NCBI GenBank assembly: GCA_000328365.1
Contig: KB297234.1
Span: 353,616 to 417,615 of the forward strand
From: Capitella teleta
Taxonomy: Eukaryota; Annelida; Polychaeta; Capitellidae
Reading direction: 5' to 3'
DNA: 64,000 bases
The position numbers and the translations under genes were made by a program. Shown here piece by piece: positions 12,301 to 22,900 of the stretch (position 1 is the first letter of the stretch; every line of letters begins with the position of its first letter). The notes under the pieces were generated by a model that saw only the letters and a list, made by a program, of their open reading frames with translations, was not told the DNA's origin and made no database searches.

Positions 12301-14905
12301 TAAGTCAGGCGCTGTGTACTACTGTTTATGGTGGTATGCAGGATGAAGAACACTTGGGATTTATCGATAAGCGTAGGGGGAAACCACAGTCCCGGGCTTC
12401 TGTTTTGACGTTCGTATCACCCGAATGGGTTGGGTGGAGCCGTAAAACCTCCTCATGCCTCATAATTTTATTAGCAGGCAATTCAAAATTATCAACACTG
12501 ACTTATTATACCGTTATTCTGTTTCCAATCCAGAACTCCCTTACAGAACTCATGGCAAAATTGCTCGATGCTGAGCCTCACTTCATTCGGTATGTACACC
12601 AGTAATTCACCTGAAAAGCTCTGCAACTCAATTGATCCCCAGGTGCATCAAGCCGAATAACATGAAATGTGCCGATTTGTTTCAACCAGAACTCGTGTCG
12701 AAACAACTCCAATACACTGGGGTCCTCGAAACCATAAAGATTAGGCGACAAGGTTTCGCAACAAGAATTCCGTTTGAGGCTTTCATGGAGAGGTATGTCA
12801 TTTTGATTCACCTAAAGAACCTTAGGCTATTAATATGGACATGCATAATTTGAATATTCTTCCAGGTACAAACTAATCAGCTATGGTCTGACCGAATCTG
12901 TCTTACCAACTGCAAAGAATTGCACAAACTCATTGAAAAGGTTGCCATCGAAAGACTGGGAAGTTGGTAAAAATAAGGTATCTGTTATTATTAACAGTAA
13001 AAGGGGCTCTGATTAACTGTCTCGTTGCATAGGTGTTTCTCAAATATTGGCATGCTGAAATGCTGAACGATTTAATTAGGGAGCAAATGGTGAGAATCGT
13101 GCACTGTCAGCGATTTGCGAGAGGGTTCATTGACCGGAAAAGGGTCCGGTGGCTGCGCAAAATGAGCCAGCAACAGACCCATGATCTTAAAGTCTTCAGT
13201 AACCAACTAACAACTCAGGGAGACCTCACCTTCCAGTGTGTAAGCGACCAGCAAGCGCATGACGTCCAACGACTTCAGGAAAAGGTGGGATCTGCTTGTC
13301 CTGAAGTTTCCTTAATCCAAATATTGACTTCCAGATTCGCCAAGATGAATTGAGGAAGAAAGAAGAGGCAGAGCGGATGCAGAGAGAAATTGAAGAGGCC
13401 CGCCGCAAAATCGAAGAAGAGGCCAGATTGAAGAAAGAGAAAGTTATTAAGAAAGGTGAGCTTTCAAGTACAATTCAAAATGAACCGTTCAGTCAAAGTT
13501 CTTGCACTTAGGTGTACAAATCTTTCCGACTAGAAGTAACGAGCGACAAAATTCCTTTCCTGGCGAGCCCCTCTACCAGAGACACCCAGTTGCTGTTCAA
13601 CCTGCTCCCCTAGTCAACACCATTATGAGGGGTGGACGAGATGTTGCTAGCTGCAGTGCACAGAGTGTTGTCAGTCCTTTGGGTGAGAATATTCTGAAAA
13701 GAAGGACAGTCCTAGAGGTAAACTCCTACGACTGTTTGAGCATCATAACCTCTGTGTGTATTTTAGGAATTGTTAGGAGACGCCATGGGTAGATTCCCAA
13801 CTCTTAGTACTCAAATTTGGGCCAAGGTACACTACATGGAGAAGAATCAAGTCGTTGCGAAAGTTTACTTACGTGACTTTGAGGTGATAATGGACAATTC
13901 CATGCAGGCGTATGATGGCAATGTGTAAGTACAGATAGCCACACGTCAACACGCAGTTTAGTGCTGATTTCATTCACTTGCGTCTTAAAGAATTGGACTC
14001 GGTGACTTTGATAACCCGATGAGAGATGCCAAGACAGCAAAGGTTTTCAAAAAGATTGGAAAGGTACTGAGCCCGCCACTTCTGAGTAAAAAGGGTTAAA
14101 GTTTCAATTTATCCAGGGCGTGAAAATAACGAAGGATGCGAATGGAAACGTGTATGCTACTCAGCTGGGATCTTGTGACGTCATTATGAAGGGATGTCGT
14201 GAGTCTGATGATGACAGTCACTGCTATTCCAAAGAAATCACCAGCAACCGAGGAAGACTCAGCAAGACACCCGTGCAGGTAAATAGAGCACCATTTATGT
14301 CTCCGCTTACACTTTCACCCCCCCCCCCACCCCTTCCCAGGTGTTTTCGGTCTCGAAATTCCTTCAGCACATCCGGAGGGAAACAGCCAAACCAGAGTTC
14401 GACAGGCAGCACCTCCTACAGCTATCAATGATCAGTTTTTGCTTCGATACCAACACGTTTGATGACCTGGAAACACCCTGCTGGGTCAATATCATCAACT
14501 TCAGTGCAATTGACCTTATAGGGAAACCGCATGGTTGGGAATTCATCTATATGTAATAATTTTCATCGTCGGTTTTTCTTCGTGCAGTTCTCGACGAGGC
14601 CATGGTGAATGCCACTCTCGGGAAATCGGAACGAATTCAGTTGAAGGTGAGTTCTGGGCTGCAGGCCAAGATGGTGTCTGTCACAAGTTTGAATTCGCAG
14701 AGACGCTGGGCTGAACTGGATTACGCTCGACTGTCGTTCGACGAGTCTGAAGAAGACCAGATCTACGGCGGTATGCCTCAACAAGGGAGCATCCAGGGTG
14801 AGTACTCCCTGGGATCATCATGAGATTAACATTGTTTCTGTTTCTGCAGAAGGTCAATCGGCTGGTTATGCTGAGTCACTCGGGCCGAGAGGAGTCAGGT
14901 TATGA
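9338..14905 (+). CDS. class III-like myosin with C-terminal MH2 domain
   Basis: Predicted 1189 residues from 27 exons: 9338-9439, 9635-9700, 9751-9889, 9955-10043, 10103-10217, 10267-10414, 10466-10583, 10640-10757, 10813-10884, 10929-11064, 11122-11347, 11406-11576, 11635-11780, 11831-11944, 12002-12062, 12534-12589, 12643-12792, 12866-12977, 13033-13284, 13335-13455, 13512-13717, 13767-13924, 13991-14063, 14117-14278, 14341-14533, 14588-14797, 14850-14905. The actin-based motor (about 1-720) has the P-loop GESGAGKTE (about 97-105), switch I NDNSSRFG (about 147-154) and switch II DLAGFE (379-384). Glu324 is at the TEDS site. The motor most resembles myosin III ([35 protein letters not shown]) but lacks the N-terminal kinase. 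One IQ motif follows at about 735-755, then a charged helix (about 798-838, E/R/K-rich, possible stable single helix), then MH2 at about 910-1120 with [20 protein letters not shown] and ETPCWVNI. The protein ends GPRGVRL without a Smad SSxS tail. Class placement is by eye. The acceptor at 10466 and the donor at 14534 are the least certain joins. Confidence 0.88.
12122..12456 (+). mobile_element. tRNA-derived SINE in a myosin intron (copy 1)
   Basis: The intron 12063-12533 is 471 nt where its neighbours are about 50-190 nt. It holds a tRNA-like head at 12122-12226 with a box A-like TAGCTCAGTCGG and a box B-like GGGTTTGAGACCC, closed by CATAAC pairing with GTTATG. A body at about 12276-12456 follows, and it matches the copy at 25871-26051 on the opposite strand. 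This is the layout of a LINE-mobilised SINE. I could not settle target duplications for this copy. Confidence 0.65.
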
Positions 14906-17858
14906 AATGGCTGACGACTGCTGCATGACGGGATACTTACAATACTGAAATTATATAAGATATAATGGGAATTCTACGACGTGCATTACGTTTGATGGAA
15001 GGCTTATTTTTGATATTTCGATTACATGATCATAAGTTTCATAATTTTGGCATTTGGCCGCGGAATCTTGATCATATATATATATATCTCGATTCTAGAA
15101 TGTTATAAATATTAATTACTGAACTTATTATCGTTGAATAAATTTCCATTGGCTGTCGCATATGGTTTATTCATGAGAAAATAATTACATCAGAAGGAAA
15201 ACTTCCTAGTGGCGGTACCATTGTTGCTAATTAGTGAGAATACCTGCTTTGCATAATTAAGACATGCATAAAGTACAAAGTATACCGCAATATACTAGTA
15301 GTGAAGCAGCTCTGCTCAGACGTTGCAGAGACCGATCTATAGCATTCCCCTGTCGCAAAAGACATTCGCTTGCGGCATAGATCAGCAACAGCAAAGATCA
15401 AAGTAATTCGAACTCCGCCACGTGAGAAAACGAAGCTGTCATAATGATTAGTGGGGTTTTGATTGCCGAGTCTTAGGGTGTAATTTGCTTGGAGGCCGAA
15501 CCCGGAACAAGGCTATGACCAGAAACACACACTTGATCGCCGCTTACAGCCAAAAGAGGTTCATGCACCTATTAATTATGCATCTCTGATCAAGATTTAA
15601 CATTTTGATGATGAATATTTTAATGCTTGACATTCACGAGGCCCTGAATGGTGCTATGAGGGTAAATACAAATAGTACACATTTCGTATATGTGATGCTA
15701 TCAATTTGGATTTCTCGAAAATATTTTTTTAAGTTCCGTGTGCATGTTGCACAAACGTGTCTGCAGGCCCTGAGTGAGAAAAAAAGAAAAAGCGTTTGGT
15801 CATAGGCGAGCAATTTCTTTTGAACATGGAAGGCACGTTTGTTTCCTTCATCCTGCAGTTTAACTACCTTATGCCGATAACCATGCATTAATTCAAGAAA
15901 GAAAAAACATGTTTATTCTACATAGTTATATAATTATGCTCAAGTTAGGTCAATAAATAATTCTGGTACATAGAATTTGACGTATAGGAGTGAGCTAAAC
16001 ATGTACACCTTGGGAGTCACGTGACCTGTTTCTGTTACCGTTCCAACCAAATGTCAATTGTCACAATGCAGTTAGACAGACGTTGAGACAACACAGCTGT
16101 CCAGATCACTTCAGAGTTCAGCCCCGTTGGTATAGCAAGTGAAACAAGGCAATTATGCAATCACAACAGAGCAAAGGTCATAGGACACGTGACCTGAGTG
16201 AGAAAACGAAAGCGAAACAAGTGATTCGCGCTTGGCGGGAACGCTCAATGATGAGTCATATATCGAGATATTTATAGCTGAACCTGCAGGAAGCGTGAGT
16301 GCTGTTCGTAGGGAAGAGCGGGATTCTGGAGAAGTGGAGGGAGATTTGTGTGGGCAACTTTTCCACAACGCAACAGAAACATCTGAGAGAGGATAGGAAT
16401 ATCATGTGCTGCGGGGTTATAACTTATAACGGATTATTATCGTCACTAAGTGTGGGTATATTTCGATCTTTTTTCCTCCTTCTGTGGTTTACGTAATACA
16501 TCATCGCTCGGTGCGCGTTTGTTTCGCGTTTGTTTAGGCGTGGTTTTGTAAATAATGCGATTCGTATTATGTCTGGACGGAATGAGCCGATATTTATATC
16601 GATTTCCGGTATGTGGGAGTGTTTAAAAAAAAAAAACCTGTCAAGTTGTAACTTTTTACAAGGGACGCAAATCGCCCACTCATGCTTGTTGTACAGCCGT
16701 GGAAACTTCTCGATTTCGAGTGAGAAATATTTAGGGAACGCTGAGAATGTTTGTAGCTGGTTACGCGTACCACGTGATAATTGTTTACAAACCTGTGATT
16801 AAAGGGAAAAAACAGAAGCGCGTGCAGGTTTAGAAAGAGCAGACTCCCCGAGTGGGATGAGGATTGTGATCATACTGACTATGTATTCGATGTATCCGAT
16901 CGGCGATCACCTGCTTCGCTTTTATTCTCTCAGGTGAATAACAATTCGGGTTTTACACTAGAAACCGTAAGTGTATATTCTGGGAAATTAGTACCTGCTC
17001 CCATTTCGCCTAATTAGTCATTAACGGGGTTACTCTACAGCGCCTGGGATCGCGCTTAGCGCACCTGTAATTGATCAACTGATACCTGACGGACGTAATT
17101 GGCCGTTGGGCCATTCTCCGTCTGCTGCATTTAGACAACCTGTCCGTCTACAGGCATCATTAACATTGCTCACCCCCCAGTCCGGTATATAGGGTGCGTA
17201 TAATGCGCTCCACCCGCTGCTAAATAACAGAAAAAGAGTTCTACAGGTGAAGCTATATTGCGTTCTGCCGTCAGAGAGAGAGAGAGAGATCATAAGCGCT
17301 GCTGCCGTAAGCGCGTTAAATGATGTACCGTGCGGCATAACTCGGCCCGCGGGATGCGCGCGCATATGCAGCTGAGACCGACGCGCATAAATTCACTCCA
17401 GTTACGCTCGCAGATCCAACGGCGCTGATCGGCAAGTTCGTCTCCCGCCTTTCGCCGATTCGCGCCACTTGTGGGCGCATTAAAGGCGCCGGATATCGGG
17501 AGATAGCCTCAGATAGTGGGGCATGGGAAAGGCACGCAGCCACTTGCTGCTGGAGTGCAAAATGCTGGCGGTTATGAAGCGAGTTAAGAGCGTCTCCCTC
17601 GCTTTCTGTCGTTCGCAGGTTTCGTCTGAATGCTGCTTCTGATCCGGTTGCGCAATACATCCAGGAAAAATACGACTGCTGCCAATTCTTGGAGCTTGGA
17701 AGAGAGGGGAAAAATCGCGTCTGCTGCTCCGGGTGCATACAGATCCGCGGATGAGGTCAACTTCTTGGATGGAATCAGCGCCCGGAATGTTGATGGCGCT
17801 CTCTCCCGGATTAGAATCTCGTAACCCGATCCGTGTTTCATCTGGATAGCGTTGTGAT
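14906..17858. other. intergenic; GC rises toward the next gene
   Basis: No gene supported. AT-rich to about 17000, then markedly GC-rich from about 17300 up to the gene at 17859, where a promoter may lie. An AG dinucleotide run sits at about 17272-17289. Long minus-strand frames at 17075-18134 lie in this GC-rich DNA and have no recognisable domain. Confidence 0.5.
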
Positions 17859-19469
17859 ATGGCTTCTGGTCCCGGACAGGTGCGGAGAACGAAATCTCCG
17901 AAATCGCCCCGACCGAAGCACTGCTTCATTCTCGATTCGGACGCAGAGGTGGATTTCGAAATCCAGAATGCTCCACCATACCGGATTCTCCCTAAAGTCC
18001 GGAAACCCAAAACCCCGCCGGCGCAGCGGATTAAGAAAAGTCCTGCGCGTAGTCCGTCGTCGAAACATCGTTTCGTTCCGAGTGACTTCGAATCCGACTT
18101 GATTTTCTACAAACGACCTTCCCCGCCCCGTCAAGTGACCTTTCGTGACCCCTGTGCGGCCATCCCACGTGATGTCCGAGTGCCCAGTGGACTAGTGGAT
18201 ATTCTCAGTCGCATGGAGCCATGTCCTGCGCAGAAGCTCCGCCCGGTGCAGCTGAACCCTAGCCACTGCACTCAGTCGAAGCGGCCTAAAGCCAACATCT
18301 CCTCGCAGACCGACTCCGTGAATCTACCGCGGGATAAACCGCACATTGACAACGTTGAGGTTGTTCGACGAGTTCCGTCAGCTGCCACGAGAAACTCTCT
18401 GAACAGAACGAGGGCATGTCGCTCCAACGAAGAACTCAACAAACTTGAATTCATCCACGATCTATACGACTTGCAGCTCCTCGGTGGCCTACAAAGTTCG
18501 TTTGTTGATCCAGATGCACCCATTGACCTCACAAGGAGGAGTGTTTACATAGAGTTGGGCGAATATCAGACATTGCTGAAGCACTCGAACCAAACGGATC
18601 ACGTGTATTCGCTGCCGCAGCCACAGTGCTACGGTGACGACACACTGCGCGCCGTGAAGCGAATCACCGACAAATATGACACCTGTCAGAGACGCCTAAT
18701 CCAGGCGGCGTCGTTCGCGGGCAGGGAGATGGACGCCCTACCGGAAGCCATCACCCAGGCAACCGTGACCCCGCCTGAGGTCGCCGAGGTCGTGCTCACT
18801 TCGCCTGACAACCCTCCCGGGCCTCATGCCCCTCGTGTGAACACCACTCGCCTGGATCTGTTCTACCGTGGCGTCGGCAGCGAAGTGAGCGTCTGTCAGT
18901 GTGCAGCGGAGCTCAGCACTGGGAAGCTACTTCCGGGACAGGAGGAAGTCGATGAGTGGCAGAGTGTGCACACCGGGGTGCCTGTGTTTGTGTTGGACAC
19001 GGGGGAGGGGCTTCGGCCTCGACAGTTGCAGGTGGTGTTGGCTGACAACGACACGGCATTTCCTCTCTGGCAGAACAGGATCTGCTACTTGAGCAATTAC
19101 ACGTCGATGACAGCAAGTGAGCATTCGTTCTTTCTGTCGGAATCGCTGAGCATGAAAGCAAAGTTGACGTTCAAAGACGACGACGAAGCGGCGAAATTCC
19201 ACTCCTGGTTCAAGGACGCCACGTCCGACCCGAACGACGAACTTTGGAAAGTCAGCTCAAAGAAAAACGCAAAGAAGAAAATCTCTAAACACAAACGCTC
19301 GAAATTGGACAAAAATGCGATTTCTTCTCCTTGTAATTTTGCTCATATCACCAGGATTGAAATTTTCAGTGAACAATTGAAGAGGCAGTTTCGCCATTCA
19401 ATGGCGGATGAACCAACCGGGGATGCTCCTGCAATGGCCGACTTCCGGCCCCGTCTGCCAACATCGTGA
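17859..19469 (+). CDS. unrecognised single-exon protein with possible PH/WH1-like domain
   Basis: An uninterrupted 536-codon frame, striking among heavily spliced neighbours. I do not recognise the family. Residues 1-190 are basic, Pro/Ser-rich and probably disordered (repeated KSPK/PPAQR-like stretches). About 190-300 is more helical. About 326-465 looks like one globular domain, from TTRLDLFYRGVGSEV through PVFVLDTGEG and PLWQNRICYLSNY to AAKFHSWF. The alternation of strands and a final amphipathic helix suggests a PH/WH1-type fold, but that is inference. A lysine-rich patch at about 467-490 (KKNAKKKISKHKRSK) could be a nuclear or membrane-binding signal. The start is the first in-frame ATG of the domain-bearing frame. 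No retroposition hallmark such as a poly-A tail or target duplication is evident. Confidence 0.75.
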   Translation: MASGPGQVRRTKSPKSPRPKHCFILDSDAEVDFEIQNAPPYRILPKVRKPKTPPAQRIKKSPARSPSSKHRFVPSDFESDLIFYKRPSPPRQVTFRDPCAAIPRDVRVPSGLVDILSRMEPCPAQKLRPVQLNPSHCTQSKRPKANISSQTDSVNLPRDKPHIDNVEVVRRVPSAATRNSLNRTRACRSNEELNKLEFIHDLYDLQLLGGLQSSFVDPDAPIDLTRRSVYIELGEYQTLLKHSNQTDHVYSLPQPQCYGDDTLRAVKRITDKYDTCQRRLIQAASFAGREMDALPEAITQATVTPPEVAEVVLTSPDNPPGPHAPRVNTTRLDLFYRGVGSEVSVCQCAAELSTGKLLPGQEEVDEWQSVHTGVPVFVLDTGEGLRPRQLQVVLADNDTAFPLWQNRICYLSNYTSMTASEHSFFLSESLSMKAKLTFKDDDEAAKFHSWFKDATSDPNDELWKVSSKKNAKKKISKHKRSKLDKNAISSPCNFAHITRIEIFSEQLKRQFRHSMADEPTGDAPAMADFRPRLPTS

Positions 19470-19946
19470 GATTTGTGATGAACTGTTGCGTAATAATTAT
19501 CTGGTGCTTCTCAGACACAGAAAGGAATGGATTTTTTGTTTTTAATGATTTATTTACAAAATGGAAAACTGTTGATGAAACATGAGCAGAAAAAAATGAT
19601 TGTGAATTGATTTCTTTCATCAACAATTTACTTTCAAACTTTCAAAGTGGAATGTGAGATCATGATAGAGAGAACAGAAAAAAAAAAAATATATATATAT
19701 ATATACCCACACGCATTAAATTAACATACATGTACCTCATTCTTGTTGTGTTAGTTTTGATCAGTTTATAGAAAAAAAAAAAAAAAAGAACAATGGTGAA
19801 TGAAAACTCACATTAATATCATGAATTAATAATTACAAACAACAAAAATTAGTCGCTTGCTCAACAATAAAATTTGTTGCTAGAATGACAAATAATTAAG
19901 CACCAGGAGTAAGGAGAGAATCGCTTCTCGCACCAAACAAGATCAC

Positions 19947-22900
19947 TCAGCAGGCAGCTGGCGTGATGAAGTCAATATGATACAAGCATCTCTCAGCTTC
20001 AGAGAGGCTAACAATAGCATCAGTTAATCCACACTGCATGAGAACCTGACAAGGTGGAAAAATAATTAATTCATTTCCTATTATTGAAAACAAGAAACAT
20101 CATCTCACAATTGTTTCTCTGGATCCGTGATCGGGACATCCGCGGGTGTCTCCTCCCGTCATCCGGAGTTTGTAACCGCGAAGTGGATCTTTCGTAATCC
20201 AGGAGGCAGACCGTCCAATGTTGGTGACGGCCGAACCGTCCTGCTGCTCGGCCTTCCGAAACGGACACAGCTCGTACTTGTATTTATCCGCTTTGGTTGA
20301 GAAGCACTCGAGGCTCAGTTTGTAAAACACGTTCTTCGGGCCGTAGTACTGCAGAAGGATGTAAAGTTACGTAAGGAACGCAAGCAATTGTAAATCTCAC
20401 TTCTGAGGAATCAATTTGATCCTTGGCGGCTTCAATGTATGCTTTTTTAAGCTCTGAGCCTCGTTTGCGCATCATCTGGAGGTCATGGTCCTGCTGCCTC
20501 AACTCCTGGCAGTGATCGGAACAGGGCGCCTGTCGAATACCGTTGTGCACGGCGCCATCTGCAATCATAACGCACGTCACTCTTATCATAACGCATTTTT
20601 CCAAATTCATAACGTTCAGGAATCACAACGCGCTTTTCGTGAATTAATAAATGCGTTATACAGAGTGGACCAAAAGTAGTCGGCATAAATGTTGATGAAA
20701 TTGGAATATAAATGATAGAAATAGTCATTAGTGATTATTACACTGCGATATGTTTTGTAGCACTTTCTCGGAAATGCGTAGCAGCATAGAAAAACATTGG
20801 GATCTTTAACATAGAATAGATAGACTACTTTTGGCCCACTCTGCATATAAATGTTACAGTATAATCTCGATATGTCAAACTCCCATAACACGAATTGCTC
20901 TATAACTAAAAGCCATTTCAAATCCCCGAGTCCCTCCTTATACCCATACATTGAATTTTGTAATGATATGTCGAGCTCCCATAACTCGAAAAGTTCTTTA
21001 ACTCAAACTCATTTTCTGTCCCTGTGGGTAACTTTAGATACCTTTATGTGAAAGTTAACTCAAATATGCAAAATTTGCATGCATAGTTGAATGTTAGAGA
21101 AACTTTGCCTGTGATTGGATAAAGCTGTCTCAACTAATTACTCAACTCGGAGCGTCCAATCAGCGTCATTCACACCTTTCTCGAAATTGACAGCAAGCGG
21201 TTCTCAAAGTAACTCCCAAATCCTATTCTTGCTTACAATTAGTAGGTGTCAAAACAAAGATATGCAGCCTCATTCAATGCGTTCCTTTGTGGACGGCATT
21301 GCTTAAATGTGATCTTTTTAAATCGGCAATATCAGATACAGTAAAACCTCAATGTGTCGAAGTTCATGGAGTTAGCTCAATTACTTTGACTTAGGGATAC
21401 TTCGACGGAGGGATCAAGGCTGCTATGATATGACCGTTATGATTTCAAATCGTGTTCTGCATTTTGATTGACGATATGCGCTATGCACTTATAAACCATG
21501 AGAGGCTATGATTTTGTGATTGAAACAGAAATTAACAAATATTAATAAAAAAGTAATGTCAAAAGATGAAATTATTTTGGAAGTCTTGGGGAAAATAAAA
21601 TTAACGGAATTTGATGAACATCAATAAGGAAGAAAAACAAACAAAAAAAACAATCACCACAATCACCACATGTGAAAAAAGAAAAGTCTGACCATTGAGC
21701 TGGACGTGATCTGGAAGCGAGGCCTCCTGCCACTCATCCGACCCGTCACAACAGTCACACAACCCATCACCAACACAACTCGATGGAACCCACTTTGCAG
21801 GACCGTGGCTCAATTGGAAGCGACAGTAGAACCTGAAAACAGCAAACAAATCAAGGGACGTGACAATCAGAACGATTACCTTGAGTTCTGACACGCGGCT
21901 GTTCCCGGCTCATCAGAATGGTCCTCACAGTCACAGTAATCGTCATTCAGATGTGAGAATGGAATCATTTCCTTGCAAATATAACAAATTAAAATGCTTA
22001 TTCAAGTACAATTCAATTCAGAATACAATTCTTATGCTTTAAGTACCTCAACATCTCACTTGTATGAAGAGGATCTCTGAGTGTGATTGTTTTGTTAAAG
22101 TTGTGAATTATAAAAGATGCATCCCAATTCCAAAAGACAAGTTCACCTTAGTGATAGACACCTTTTAAGACATTACGCTTGCCGTGGGATAAATTCCTTG
22201 ATGCATTGAATGTAGGTGGTTCAAAATCTGTCTTTCATCTCGCGTCCGAGTTCATGCGAGTTTGATGTCAGATGTGATGCCGCACACCAAAATGAGTGGC
22301 TGGTAGCTGACTCATTTTGTGGCAAATGAAATTTCCAACACAAGGATGAAAAACGAAATTGAAATAATCTCCAAAGATGCAAAGTTAATAGATGCAACAA
22401 ACCATCAGGTTGGTCATTAGAGACCTATGGTCTTATTGATTGGCCATTGGTTGCAGTAAACAACCACTTTTGTGGTGCAATTGTACTTAATATTGTACTT
22501 ATAATGGCTGGTTTAATCGATAGCTAAGACCAATTAAACTTGATTTATCTGAATCCACCAAAAACTAAAAAATCACAAAATTTGGCAGCTTGTTTTCATT
22601 GTACATTTAAGTAATTTTGTGTGTGTTAACAATGGGAGCCATGAGTGAGCAGATCTTTCAGTAGTTCTGATAAAGGAAATTTGACACTTGTCTCGTTTAA
22701 AAGATATTCCATTTGGATGAGAAAAAAAAGTGGTAATTTGATTGATCTTCAATAGCAGACAGATTCAAATTTTGTATCAAAATCGGTTTCACTGCGTTCA
22801 CGAAAGCCAATGGAATCAGTCTAAGCCCACAAGTGTGCCTGAAATATCCGTTTGCATAAATGCACTACATTACAGGCACATATCGGATCCATTTAGAGCC

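Noticed and set aside
17075-18134. Several overlapping long minus-strand frames (up to 176 codons)
   Set aside because: They lie in GC-rich DNA where stops are rare, show no domain, and partly oppose the real gene at 17859.
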